Assembly: GCA_013397935.1 (NCBI GenBank)
Contig: VZRN01003245.1
Location: 372,001 to 436,000 of the forward strand
DNA: 64,000 bases
Origin: Dasyornis broadbenti
Lineage: Eukaryota; Chordata; Aves; Passeriformes; Dasyornithidae
Reading direction: 5' to 3'
A model generated the notes under the pieces. The model was not told the DNA's origin. It did not search any database and worked only from the letters and a program-made list of their open reading frames with translations. This document shows positions 51,401-64,000 of this stretch, piece by piece. The position numbers were made by a program, and so were the translations under genes. The number at the start of each line of letters is the position of its first letter. Positions within the stretch are counted from its first letter, which is position 1.

Positions 51401-54400
51401 TCTGCGAAGCATAGAGTTGGCAACAATTTCTTCAAGCATAATTTTATTATGCCAAACTCAACTGTTTCCAACCTGTATTTAGTCTGCAGTTTACTGCCTG
51501 TATTTCAGAGCTGAAGAAAGACTTGCGTGCACGCTGTTTTTCCCAGATACTTTGGCTGACTTAATAACTACACAGCTCTCCTTGTTTATCTCTTACTTAG
51601 ACTGTCTCTACTACAAGAACACTACTACTTTGATGGGATATGTAAGCTTTCGTGTGCAGAAGAAAATTACATAATATTAGCCAAAAAACCCCTGGAAAAC
51701 ATGATTTAATTTTGTGTTTCCATTCCCAACCCTGAGGCTGGCAAAGAAAATGGTTGTGCCTTGTTCTTTTAATTTACCTGCAGAATCCTTAGCTTTCAAA
51801 GTATATTTCAGAATTTTACCTACAATTACAAAATATTTTTTTTCTGTTCTCAGCTAGAAAACTTAGGAAAACAAACTTGTGTAATTGTTATGCCCACCTG
51901 TACTTTATATTTGTGCAATACTTTCTGAACACTTTTGAGGTTCAGTTAAAAATCACACAAACTTGAAGTTCAACAAGGTTTCAGAGAACTGGTGTCTGTG
52001 GTGAGTTGCTGCTGGGAGAGATGCTGAAGGAGAAGCTCAGCAGTTGCCTATTCCAATTGCCCACAAGCAGACACAGAGCAGCCAGCCAAGTGCAGATGCT
52101 GAGCATGTATTGCCTCAGAGGTTCTTAGATATCTGGGAGAGATCGAGGGACATGTAAGGGGAACTCAAGCTTTTACCACAGAGAATCTTAGAAAATAATA
52201 GAGATTCAGGAAATTATTAGTAATAAGAATGGGACTTCTATGTGGGACACAGGACGAAAGCCCACAGAAAAGTGGACCTCCTTAATTTTGATGTTTATCA
52301 GAGAATTCAGGACCTATTCAGTAATTAAAACTCAGTAATGAAATACAAGCATTTTAGTTAGCAGAGCATTTAGGTTTATATTGCTGCTCAAATCTGTGGG
52401 GCCCCAAGTGATAAGATACCTAAAGCCTTGCCTAAGACCATGCTTGTCATCTATGGACTGAGCCTAAAAATTTAGGACAAGAAGTTTGGTTTTGAGAATA
52501 CCTTAGGGCAGCGTTAATTCTTAAAAGTTAACATTAGGAGTCACCTATTGCTGTCATTAAATGTGTTTGTTTCCCAGTACATAAATACATTATCAACAAA
52601 AACTTTGGTTTATTGCATTCAAATAGTTATAGTAAATGCTTCCAGAATTATTTGTGTTAAAGTTCTGTGCCTAAACTCAAGGGGTCCAAGTCATCCTCAG
52701 CTATCAATCCACTAGGAAAAGGAACATCTGTATTTCATAAATGTGTTTGCCATTAACTACATTTTAAGACCCTCTGAAACCCAGTGGGTCTTGAGCACTG
52801 TTCCAAAATTGCATTTTAAATGACTAAGAGACACTATTTTGTCATTATCTTTCTATATTTTGTTCATTATATGTTTCCAAATAGAGAGAGACTAATTCTT
52901 TAAGCCTTACATTTTATTCCAAAAGTACTTAATTTTGCTTTTCCCTAGAAATTTACATAATTTTGGGATGACTGGCAAATCAGAGGATTTAACTTTCCAA
53001 AATAATGCTTAATCTAACAGGAAAGCGTCAGAAATTTCCAAAAGTTCTCAGAGCTCTCCTTCATTTGCCTCACTAGCACTCTATGGAAGATGGGAGAATA
53101 TATCAGGGAAATATGTTTGCATTTTCTTAATACGCTTTCTTATCTCTCCACTACTAGTCACAAAAAGGGTACACAAATATTTGCACTGACCCAGCACAGA
53201 TTATTAAATGCTTAATTTTATTCTTCACAAACAGAAAACAATTATAGTTTTGCTGCTGAAAATTGCATTAAGATCATATTTTGGCAAAAGTTGATCTGAA
53301 ATATGACATAAGAATGACAAACAGTAAGTAAGCTTTTTAATCCAGGTTTTGTCATTGTGGAATAATATGGTAATATTTTATACTACATGAGAGCAGATGG
53401 TTCTTCTCAACATGATAGAATTTGTTTTCAGAGAAAAAAACACAATGAAGAGCCTTACTGACCATTGTAAACCCATGTATGCAGTAGGATGAAGTAAAGG
53501 TGTTTTCTGGTTCTTTCTAACTGTATAGTAAATTCCGTAAATTCTGACATGATGCTCAATTGCCATGCCAAAAAAAAAAAAAAAAAAAAAGATTTTGTTG
53601 TTCTTTTACATAGATTAAAGTACTTAGAACCAGGAATCAAAGACAAAAGCATGTGATTGTATAATATTTACTCTAGATGACATCTGATTTCTACATCAGC
53701 TCATTTTCAATTGCATCGTGATTAACAGAGTCCGAACTACTAAAGCAGTCATGAATACAAAGAAACAGAATTCAATACTGTTTTAAAAATTTAAGAATTT
53801 ATAAAGTTGACAGTTATTCAAAAATAATAAGTAGGGTGCAAAACAATTTTATTAGCTTTGGCAAAATCTATGAGGGTATTCTGGCTGTATCATGTTGCAC
53901 CAAGTTCATTAAACAATTATCTCTCTTACTTTATTTATTTTGTCTGATAATGCTCACAGGAAGCTTTGACTTTTTATAGACAAAACAAATTGAAACCAGA
54001 CACAGCCAATATATCCTATGGGTTCATCTTCTGTCAGACAATTCAGTGAATAAAGCAGATAATAATTCACTGTTTTACAGCAGAAGTGACTTCCCAGAAG
54101 CCATAAAGAATATTCACCTCCTTTTGCCTTAGTTAAGAATGTAGAATGGATATTGTTTAAAAAGATAATTTCTAAAAAATGTTTGCATACTTTTGTTTTT
54201 AATTGAATATTTTCATTCCCATTACATTGTATTATTCATTCTGTTGTTTTAAAAAAAAAAAGTGGCTTATAACAATTACTTCAATTTCTTCAGACAAGTG
54301 TGTTAGTTAATGTTAACTTAAAAGAATACGGGAAAACAACACTAAGTAATCAGATTTATTTTTGGGAAATACTAACAAATATTTGTTGGCAAATCTTAAA

Positions 54401-57400
54401 AACATGTTTTAATTAAAGCCAGAGATACCTTCTCAAAAGACTAAAATTAAAACTAAGCTACTGCCATTTTAAATAAAGAGCTAAAGGTCTGTATAATCTG
54501 TCTCAAAATCCTGTTCATAATCTGGAGCAATTCTGAATTGCTTAATTGAACTTAATTCTAGACTAAATATATTAGTAGGCATACAGAAATTAGGTTAATT
54601 TTTTACTTTTTCATTCTCAAACACACACAATGTGAGTAGCAACAAAATTCCCAATGAATGATAATCACAGTCACAGAATGAAGTGCAAACCTCACACAAA
54701 TGTTACCTCTGGCTGGGCAAGGAGCCCAAAACAGCTCAGTTGCCTACATATGTTTCCTACGTATAAAACAACCAGCACCTTTTCCTCAGGTCTGGATTTC
54801 AACCTAACTTCCTTACTATGTAACCAAAAACAGCAGAGTATTTCTTATTGAGACAAATTATACTGAGAGGCTCTATCCCAAACCACCTTTTTCACTCTAG
54901 GACAAGTGGATCCTAGGTATGTACAGACACTTATTGCGGCTCCTAGTAAGAGAATCCCAGGGACATGGGTATGTATTCAAGAGAAGAAAATTCATTTTTT
55001 GTGCTCTAAGAAAAATGAATTTTTAGCTTCAGATAATTTTCTGGTTCATTATTTGCAAAGAAATAAATTACAAGTTTTAGGGCTAAATATGCAAAATGTA
55101 AGAAAAAATTTTAAAAAGGTATTTTTGTTCGCTTTGGGCAGAAAAAAAAAACTTTTGGGACATAGGACTTAAATCTCTTCTCCAAATACACTGATTAATC
55201 CCAAGTAGCAAAGAGGAGCATGACTAGGAGCACAGATGCTACAGCAAAGACAAAAAGTTTGTGAGTCTGAGAAGGGACTTGAGTTTCAGTCCCATAATTT
55301 GTCTAAATACAGCAAGCATCAAATTTATGGATTACTTTTGAATCTCATGCTTGGGCTCAGCTGGTACTCTAAACAGTTGAACAAGAACAGAAGATGACTG
55401 ACATCAGAGTCAAAAAGTTACACTTCTAATTTGACAAGAGCGCCAAAGTGAAGAGCTGCTCCAAATGGAGTAGATCACACTGGAGATGCTCCTGCCTGAA
55501 AAGAATGCTGTTCCATGATGAGAGCATACAACTGTTACTTGGAAAGACATCTGCTACAATTCTGCTATATTTTCAAGTCACAAATTTTAAAAGCAAGCTC
55601 GTGGAATCTCACTGGCTCTTCTAATATAGCATTTTCATGTTGTTGTGAGAACAATTCTTTAATGACTTTAATCTTTCTCATGGTGGTCTACTAGAAGCTG
55701 TTAGCATAATTAAGCTAAATCTTGGTATCATTCCACAAAATTTATTGTAACAGTCTCTGGAGCACCACATGAATCTTATCAGTATAAATTAATGCTACTC
55801 AATTGAAGCACTGGTGGCAAAGCAGGTGCAAGTATATATCCATGTGTGAACACAGCTCTTGAAACTGATGTTGTCCAGTAATGTTTGCTTTGGAAAGACT
55901 GTGCTGAGTATAACACATTTAAAACATAACTGTGCTCCAACTCAAAATTGTGTTTAATTTTACATCCAAAAGTATTCTCCAAAATAAAGAGGATGCTTCT
56001 TTTTGTAGTAACATCTCTGGTGCCCAGTAGAGTGATCCAACCCTCTCTGAGACAAATATTGTTTCATTCTTGCTCCCTTACATAATTCTGGTGAAATTTA
56101 CACTGTAGATTAAGGCTTGGTCAGGACCAGAAGAGTTTCATGAGCATGTTTTCATAAAATGAAATATGGTCTCTCACCACTTCAATATCATGTCTGTCTC
56201 TACTGTGCATACTGAATTTAGATCTCAGGAGAAGCAGAGAAAGTGCTGTCTCTTTCTACAGCACTGATGAAAGCGACAATTATCTTGGTAACTGTTGCAG
56301 TCAGAAGTGACTTTTTATTAAACCAGCATGACATGCCATTCTTTATCACAGAAGGGTGGGTCTCTGTGAAAGGCGTTACTCACATAATATCTTAATACAC
56401 ATTCCAGTCACCAAAAATCATTTCCTTATATCCAAATTACTTGGTAAATGTGTGAAAGAAACAAATTGATTCCATGTCATCTATCCCAGTATCTTGAAGC
56501 AAATTATTTTATTTCAGATATAAAAAATTTATGACTTTGAAGCATACTGTCATAAGTAATGAATGTGTTACAAAATATGTTACAATATGTTACAAAATTA
56601 TTCATATCTTGAGTGTGTCTTTTTCATCCCTGTGTAATCATAACTCCCTCTTATAAGTTATTCATTCAACATATTAATTCAAGGTCACCACTACTCCCAA
56701 CCTGTGTGGTTTGTTTACACTACAGAAGCATCATTACTTCTGTGTTTTCCAAAGTAATGCCCTCCCTAGTTTCTGCTTTTGTCACAGGTCCATCCTGTTC
56801 TCAAATCCTTCTTTTTGCAGAAGAGACCATGCTGATATTACAAAGCACTTTATAAACTGCTTCATGCTACTGGCAGGGGAAAACCACAAAGTCTTGTCTG
56901 CTGAAGAAATTCTGGGATTCATCACCAGCTAATAGCTAGATAGATGGGTGTAGTACAGATTATCTTTACAAAGGCTCTCCTCCTTCCAGAAAACATTTTG
57001 TATTCCTTTCCTATTCCAAAGTTATCTTCAGAATACCTGCCAAGTTCTTTTAACCAATAATTCTTTCTTTCACAAGCATTTCACTAAGCCACAGGGTGAA
57101 GAAGAAGCTGTGAAGAGTGCTCTGAACAGCCCTTACTGCTCTGCTAAGCATAAGAAAGCAAATCAGAAAATCTCCTGTGCTAACAGTGAAACTGTCTCTG
57201 ATCTAACACCAAAGTAGCCCTATGCCAGCTGTCATTTGAGAATGGCCCATTACCTGTCACTGCCAGGGCATTATTTGTGTATGTTATTTGAGTAAGGCCA
57301 AAACTCCTCTAAAATTTGGTGATGACAGTGTTTTGTCACAAGACTGTTCACACACAGGCTGTGACCCTGTTCAGTGTGCTGGTACAGGTATGACCTAGTA

Positions 57401-60400
57401 GTTGAGAAAGAAAGAATGAGTCAAATAAGAGGAGGTCTCCAACCCTCCTCTGCAAAAGAGTGAAACACTAAAGCTCTCATTGGAAGGAAGATATAGGTTC
57501 TTATTATGAAATCTAATTAGATAGCTATCAGAAGCCTCTGCATATGCTGCACTTGGAAGAATCCTTCATAGCCAAACAATTTGGGAGCAATAACAGTGAA
57601 ATTGAAAATTTATGCCCACATGAGATCAAGCTACAATCATACTTTGAGGTTTACCTATCTGACCATATGTACAGTTAAGTGTATTTTTTTGCTTAGCATT
57701 TATTTCTTTGTGTTATTTTTTGTGACCTAAATATAGATGATTTGAATATAGCTCATTCCCAAATCAGTGGAGGAAATCTACTGCCATAAAGTCACAGACC
57801 TGTTGGTAGTGAGGAATCGCTGTCTAGTATGTGTGTGTACATTTTTCACATGATGATAAAAGATTCCTAATTTTAAATTCCTATCAAATTTACAAACCTT
57901 TAACTGGAACCATTAACCATTAACTGATGAGTGTTTTAATTCCTGTGAAAAACTGCAATATCTTCTTAAATCTCCCTGTCAGAGGTTAGGTGAAGCTGAT
58001 TTCAATGGCCATTTCAGTCCTTCACAGCCTGTGAACCCAGGGAGCTCCATCGTATACTTGCAGTGGAATTAATTTTTTAGCTCCCAACCATTTATTTTCT
58101 TTATACTTTAGAGAAAAGTTTGGCATGAATGAAGATTGAAAAAGTGAGGTTTTGACATAGTCAATTAATGTGGAATAGTCACAGAAAGATCAGTGTTATC
58201 ACCTTCAGAGCTGTTTGATATTATTTGAGTTCTCTTTTAAAGAACACAGGGGCAGGTCTATCAATGCAAGAAGTGTGAAGATTTCTGACCGTAACAATGC
58301 ATAACACACCTTAAATAGTAATAATTCAGAAAAGGAATGAAAATTCCATCAGCACATCTAGTTTTAACAAAACTGAAAATTATGAAAGATATTGTTCCCA
58401 CAGTATGAGCTTTCAAATTACGGGCAATTTTTTTTCTGTCAAGAACATTCTCCTCAGCCAAGCCATATGGTTTATGTAATTTTTGTTTCAAAAACCCACC
58501 CACATCTGAAGTTGTTTTGCACTAAGATAGTGGAACCAGAATCAATAAGCTTAAACAAACAATTATGAAATGTGCTGTATACATTTTTACAGTCATTGTC
58601 TCACTTGAAAAAGAAAGTGATGAACATATTCTAATAATATTCTAATGATTGACAGGGGTTGGAGCTCTCTCTGTATTTGTTTGATTCTTCAAGTATTTGG
58701 GGAAAAAATAGAACCTGAACACTATCCATTGTAAATGGATAAAACCACAACAGAGAAATATCCATCATCAGTTAATGCTCCAAGGGGAAAGAGTACAACA
58801 GCTTAAGTTTTTGTCTCTTTACTCAAGACAAACACAATATTAATGGTGGTGAAGACCTATTTTAAAAGAAAAGATTGTGCAAGTCAACATTGCTACTGAA
58901 GCAATATGGAATGAAAGAAATGTCAGAATTCAAAGACAAGAAAGGCGGACAGGGAGAACGATAACAGAACTTCAAACTGGCACCAAGACTTTCACAAGAG
59001 AAATTAAAATAAGGCTTACAACAGAAGATCATAAAAGGAACTAGGAGGCCACATTTTAAAACAAATAAAAATTTTTGCAAATAAAAATTAAATGTAAGTA
59101 ACATCTGGAAGTTTTCAGAATGAACTGAAAAAAGGCACTGAGAAATAAAGTATTTGTTAGAATGGTAGCTCTTATTATGCATAATTCAGGCATGTAGGAC
59201 TTACAAAGACTAGAGAGATGAAAACACAAGGTGACCAGCAACTTGACTGTCACAAACAGGAAGATCTTCCAGGAAATGAGTGAGACCTACTTCCAAACCA
59301 GAGCCTACTCACAGAGGTAAACTGTAGGAAGTACATAAAAATTGCAAAAACCATCATGCCTAGAGACTCACACTCCGAAAATGTGTTTGGCTCTCTTTTA
59401 AGTAAGCAGAAGACACAGATCACCAGACTTGTTATAACAGCTAAAATTTACTGAGGCTCAGTGGAAAGTCAGATTATTCCAGATAATATAATGCAAAAAT
59501 GCCCACTAAAATGGCATCCAGAAATACTTCCTGAGAAAGTTCTGGTGACTAACTCCGTGGTCTGGCTCTCAGCGTGTGAAGAATTTAAACCATAGAAGAA
59601 GATAAATTATGCTGCTTTGGCATCATACCATATTGGCACTATGGAGATAGCCATCAATTTGATCCAACAGTTTTAAGGAGAAAAGAAAAAGAAGAAACCG
59701 CAGCAGAAAAGGCAGTGGTTCTGTAGATGTGCTCTTCAGGCACACACAAATGCTACTGATAACTTCTCAAATAATTGGCAGCGGACTTGTTTTAAGCACT
59801 GAACTGGACTCTTAGATGCTAATCAGGATAATGAAATTGAAGGAATGTGGAATTTAACACTAAACATCATTCTTGCCTCAAAGAAACCAAAAGAAAAAAC
59901 AACTGCTGTCAGGAAGATAGGAAGTGGTTGCCATAAAGCTTAGAAATTTATCTTTGAGTGTACTATGTACAAGTGATCCTAATCTAGCCCATCACATTAT
60001 GAATGATTAAAAGAAGTGATAGTTTTTTTCATCAGAGTGTGTAAAGAAGCAATTAAATCATAGTGTACAATTAAATACTGACATGCAGGAAAAAAAAAAA
60101 AAACTGGCTAGGAAAAAGATTGTTGTGAGCTGGCCAAGGCACACAATTTCAAATACCTATGGAGAGTTTTTCTCCAATGACAGAAAGCAAGAAAATAATT
60201 TTAAATGTCTGAGGAAACTCCCAAAAGACTTGACCCTGAAGAAGGCCCCCTAGGAAACTCATAGTGAATGTTGGGCTATCAAGTGTGGAATAAATTCTGA
60301 GAATTTCATGGGAATTGTTAAACTAGACATGCTAAAAGGGTAGAGAATAAGGAATCCAATACTCCATCACCTAATTTGGCAAAAATGGAGACAGTCACTG

Positions 60401-63400
60401 GGAAAGGTGCATTCATCCAAGAACGAAAAACTGGAAAACGATCAAGAAGTCTCGACAGCCAAGTTAGCACATGAGTTAACCATTTGCTCAGATTTGATTA
60501 TTGCTAATAATAATAATAACTGCCTAATAAATGCCAGAATCTGTCTTAGACAGTAAGCTTGTGTAAAACCCCCTTCTAAAGGGTCTTAGGTTTGCAGATG
60601 GCAAGCAGTAGTTTTTTAAGTGATATTCCCCTCTAGAGATCAAAACTCTTAATAATGTTTTACATTTACATTTAATCAGGCAAGGAAATATGAAAAATGC
60701 TTGAAACTTGCTTCAGGGGGATCTCACCTCCTGTTAAAGAAATTATTTGTTGTTCCACTTCAATTTTTTCTGATAAGCAACAAACAGCATAACAGAAAAT
60801 CCAATGCAAAATGCAAAAGAAAGGATGTAGTAGATACTGATAAAGAAAGAATGGAAGGATGAATTTATGGGGTTTTCTCTGAATTTATTCCAATTACTAT
60901 TGAATCTACAAAACTCAAATGGCCCAAGAGATTTCTTAGTCAGAAATGAGTTCTTGGAAGCCAAGGTACAAGTTACACTGCACACCATGCAGCTAACAGC
61001 AAAACTGAAGGATACTGGTAAGAACATATGCCCAGAGCAAGAATATAGCATAACCAATCTTCCATAACAGTAAATCTGCAGAAAAGGTTTTGCATTCATT
61101 AGCTGTAGTTTTAGACACCAAAGAAAGCATTACTTTATTTTCGAGAGTGGAGACTGAATGCCAGTGGAAATGGAGCAAAAACCCCGAAGGAAAAATTAGT
61201 ACCACTATTGCTGTAGTATCACTGTCTTTGTGTCAATTTATGTATGAATGGAGTTTTCTATTTCCTACTCAAAAGATTCATGGCTACCTTATCGCTCACT
61301 TAATCTTTTTCCTCTGTTGGTGTCTAGAACAGAAATTGAAGTACTTCCATGTAAGCTGAAGGCACCAGCATGAAACTGCATCAAAGCCAGTGACTGCCTC
61401 ATTGTTGTCAGGCGACTCCTGTAACCCACCAGTGCTGTCACCTTTTCAGGGACGGCTCCATGGGCACCCTTCCCACATAAGCTGCTGTAAGGATCTCAGC
61501 TTAGACTCAGCATATGTGCAGTGGCCTCCTGACATTGGAACAGCCAATAGCTTGTGAGGGCTCTAGCAGCAGTGCAGGTTGGTGGCCTGAATTCCTGTCC
61601 AGCTCAGAAGCTGGCTATCAGTACTTGCTCATAGCTTAAAAACTTCAACAGTTTTCCAGATTTCTCTCCAATAAGAACTAAATGCACTGAAAATAAAAGA
61701 AGCCCCAGACAATTATTATTCCTGTCATTATATTACGATATTATTTCTCTCAGCTTTAGGACCCCAATGAGATAGAAGCACAAGAAAAATATATTAACAA
61801 AACTGGAAAGCTCTGTCTGAACTATGGGCTGAGAAAACACACATTAAATTCAACCACTCCAAGTAAGCCTAAGCACCAGTGTGTTCCCGCACCGCACTAC
61901 CCAGCTTCTCATGGAAGAAACACCAGGTAAATGTGCCAGGAAGGAGAGGGGGTGTGGTCCACCAGATACCACACACCCTCTCTGAACAATCAAAGAATTA
62001 TGTTAGTGGTGTTATCGCCTTTAAGCTCAGACACTCTCAGATATCCCAGTAAAACACAGAGAGTCCACCAGCCTCTACCATCTACATTCAACACTTGGTG
62101 TTATGTGATAACCACAGAAGGGAGACTAAGGTTGTTACTTTGGTGAAACAGTTCAGAGAAGCAGAGTAAGCCTGAATCCCATCTTCTTTGATGGCATATA
62201 GGATAAACGATCAATAAAAGTCCAAAAGGGATCCTTTTTATTTGGTAGAAGTATATGATCTCTTAGAATACTGAATCATTCATAAAGAGAAGCAAAATTA
62301 ATTCATACTGCTTGAACTAGACAAAACCAACATAATCTAATCCTGAACAGGTTCACACTATTGTAAAGGAAAAGTGAAGGAAAATGACTAAGTGAAAGGA
62401 TATATATTAAAAATGGCCATATGGGAAAACTTTACAAAGGGCTGTGTTTATTAAACTGCCTAAGTAGGGGAGATATAAACTGAAAAAATCATTAATGTGA
62501 TACATATAAATTTTAAAAGTCCATACATAGGTTGCACATACAAATTCTAATCTCCTCTCAAGTAAAACTGGTAGAATCTTCAAATTTTGTTTCCCCCAAA
62601 ATAAATTGATGCTTTATATTTTATTAGCTTCTGAACAAAAACTGAGTAAAACAGTTTTTAAGTTTTCTGCTAAATTAAAACAACATGAATTCTAAAAGAA
62701 ATTTCCAATTTTGGAATTCTATTGAAAATATTTTTGTCATTTTAATATCACTTTAGTTAATATATATTACAAAAGAGATTACATCCTCTAGTTATCCATA
62801 GGAGGGGTCTGACCCAAATTACTATTTTTTATAATTTATAATTTAAATTTTCAAGCAATATAAAAATATTGAAAATAAAGCATCAATAGAATCCAAAATT
62901 AGATTTTGGTTCAATAATATGATATTATGTTTATTTCTGAAATTTTAAGTTTTGCAACAGAAATTTTTCCCATAGAAATTTTGACTGAACTGAACTTGCT
63001 TTTATTTTTAAACTTTTAAAATTCTCTTTTCATTCCATGCTTTTTGAAAACTGTAGGAAAAAGCTTTCCTCTGCTAGGCAGATAACACAGTGCTGAAAAC
63101 TTCACTAGGAATGTCATTGAAATCCAAGCCAGTCCTCAGGGACTCAGAGAAAGGAGGTCCATCAGAAAGTTTGATCAGGCAGGGAATGAAAAAAAAAAAT
63201 GAGAAGTTATTTAGATTGGAGTAAAATTTTTTTGAGTTGGCAAAGAGAAAATAGCCTGCTTGAAGTCATGTCATCTTTAATTTGGTAAGTTATTTATTTT
63301 CTTGTAATCCTATTTGAAGAATCAACGTTTCCAGTACATTAACTTGATTGGCAGAGGTGCTATATGACTTGGGATAAACCCCAGTAAAAATTTTTATTCC

Positions 63401-63766
63401 TATCTGAGGTGCTCCAACTTCTGGATGAGTTCCCCTCAGCTGTAAACATTCATGCCTTAGGAACATTCTCAGATGCCTATTACCCCTTAACATCAGAGAG
63501 ACAGACAGCAGCATACAGACCTTCTCATTTTAATCTCAATAACTGATCTGAAAGACATTCTAAGTCATGGGAAATAGTACTCAGCTGACTGAGTAAAAAG
63601 GATATTATGATTTTCAAAAGTAACAGACATGACAAAAGGTAGTTCATAAAAGACTGCAGGACCATACCACATCACTATAGGAAGAACTATTTAGGACAAT
63701 AGGAAGCAGTATTTGAAATCTGACACTTGTATTATTTGAACAGCTACTGCACTTTTTTCACATTAC
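48465..63766 (-). other. ANGPT1: ANGPT1 intron (15.3 kb)
   Basis: Runs from the donor GTAATG (starting at 63766, minus strand) to the acceptor before 48464. It is AT-rich and I recognise no CR1 copy, RNA gene or exon in it. It holds a poly(A) tract at about 53570-53590, small AAT/ATT repeats near 50.68 and 60.5 kb, and an unexplained 118-codon minus-strand frame at 60743-61099 with a hydrophobic C-terminal segment, which I consider more likely chance than gene. Confidence 0.9.
53570..53590. repeat. Poly(A) tract
   Basis: A homopolymer of about 21 A in an ANGPT1 intron (poly-T in the gene's sense direction). No recognisable retrocopy lies beside it. Confidence 0.85.
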
Positions 63767-63868
63767 CATTTTGTATTCTTTCCAGCTTTTCTGAAAATCC
63801 AGACTTCCATCTTCTCGGTGCTGTATAACTGTCCATCCTCCTCCTGCAATTTCCATATTGCAAAAGAC
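63767..63868 (-). CDS. ANGPT1: ANGPT1 internal exon: N-terminal part of the fibrinogen-like domain
   Basis: A 102-base exon of exactly 34 codons, in phase 0 at both ends. It begins VFCNMEIAGGGWTVIQHRED and ends SWKEYKM. The block GGGWTVIQHREDGS is the most conserved signature of fibrinogen-like domains, and FCNM supplies one of the disulphide cysteines. The acceptor AG is at 63870-63869 (minus-strand reading TTTACTGCGTAG) and the donor GTAATG starts at 63766. It joins in frame with the exon at 48464. The short open frame that covers this exon in another frame is a shadow. The exons encoding the coiled coil and signal peptide lie further to the right, outside the window. If the protein has the human length of 498 residues, the window encodes residues 313-498. 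Confidence 0.96.
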
Positions 63869-64000
63869 CTACGCAGTAAATAACAAAGAAAAATTGAAAA
63901 ACCCAAACAAATAATAAACCAAGTTTGCACTGGAGTCCTGTCATCTTAGGGGGAAAAAATATTTGTGAATAACAATATTAAGAAAGTGTGTTTCCTGAGC
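63869..64000 (-). other. ANGPT1: Start of the next upstream ANGPT1 intron, cut by the window edge
   Basis: Intron sequence upstream of the first exon in the window. A pyrimidine-rich stretch (TTTTTCTTTGTTATTTACTG on the minus strand) precedes the acceptor. Nothing else is recognisable. Confidence 0.85.

Noticed and set aside
58862..61100. Possible endogenous retrovirus or other viral relic in the purine-rich stretch
   Set aside because: I saw no long terminal repeats, primer-binding site or polymerase motifs in any frame, so no viral origin can be supported.

Overview
This window is a piece of a bird-like (avian or close sauropsid) nuclear genome. It is AT-rich, gene-poor and intron-dominated. 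Its interspersed repeats are CR1 non-LTR retrotransposons with the 3' tail ATTCTATG typical of birds, and three assembly gaps written as N sit in or near repeats. Nothing bacterial, plasmid, phage or CRISPR-like is present. Almost all of the many short open frames are chance frames in introns, in intergenic DNA or in simple repeats.

The one gene that can be read with confidence is angiopoietin-1 (ANGPT1), on the minus strand. Its last four coding exons are at 63767-63868, 48298-48464, 22375-22505 and 13522-13682 (102, 167, 131 and 161 coding bases). They have canonical GT/AG splice sites and consistent phases, and they join into one open frame of 186 codons plus a TAA stop. This is most of the C-terminal fibrinogen-like domain that binds the TIE2 receptor. 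The signal peptide, coiled-coil exons and start of the fibrinogen domain lie beyond the right edge. A 3' untranslated region of about 2.4 kb probably runs from 13521 to about 11140, where an AATAAA hexamer is followed by a GU-rich stretch.

Layout from left to right: 1-11122, intergenic DNA downstream of ANGPT1 with no recognisable gene; 11140-13682, 3' UTR and last exon; 13683-22374, intron of 8.7 kb; 22375-22505, exon; 22506-48297, intron of 25.8 kb holding a pentanucleotide array, two minus-strand CR1 copies (one about 3 kb with decayed endonuclease and reverse transcriptase sequence, carrying a nested plus-strand CR1 tail) and a G-rich compound microsatellite interrupted by a gap; 48298-48464, exon; 48465-63766, intron of 15.3 kb; 63767-63868, exon; 63869-64000, start of the next intron upstream.

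I did not find a previously undescribed biological system. The points most worth a second look are an alanine at the position in the fibrinogen-domain loop where human ANGPT1 has threonine (part of the TAG/PQR agonist-antagonist switch known for ANGPT1 and ANGPT2), the nested CR1 structure, the G-quadruplex-prone intronic array, and a diverged 37-base direct repeat near 30.2 and 30.6 kb.
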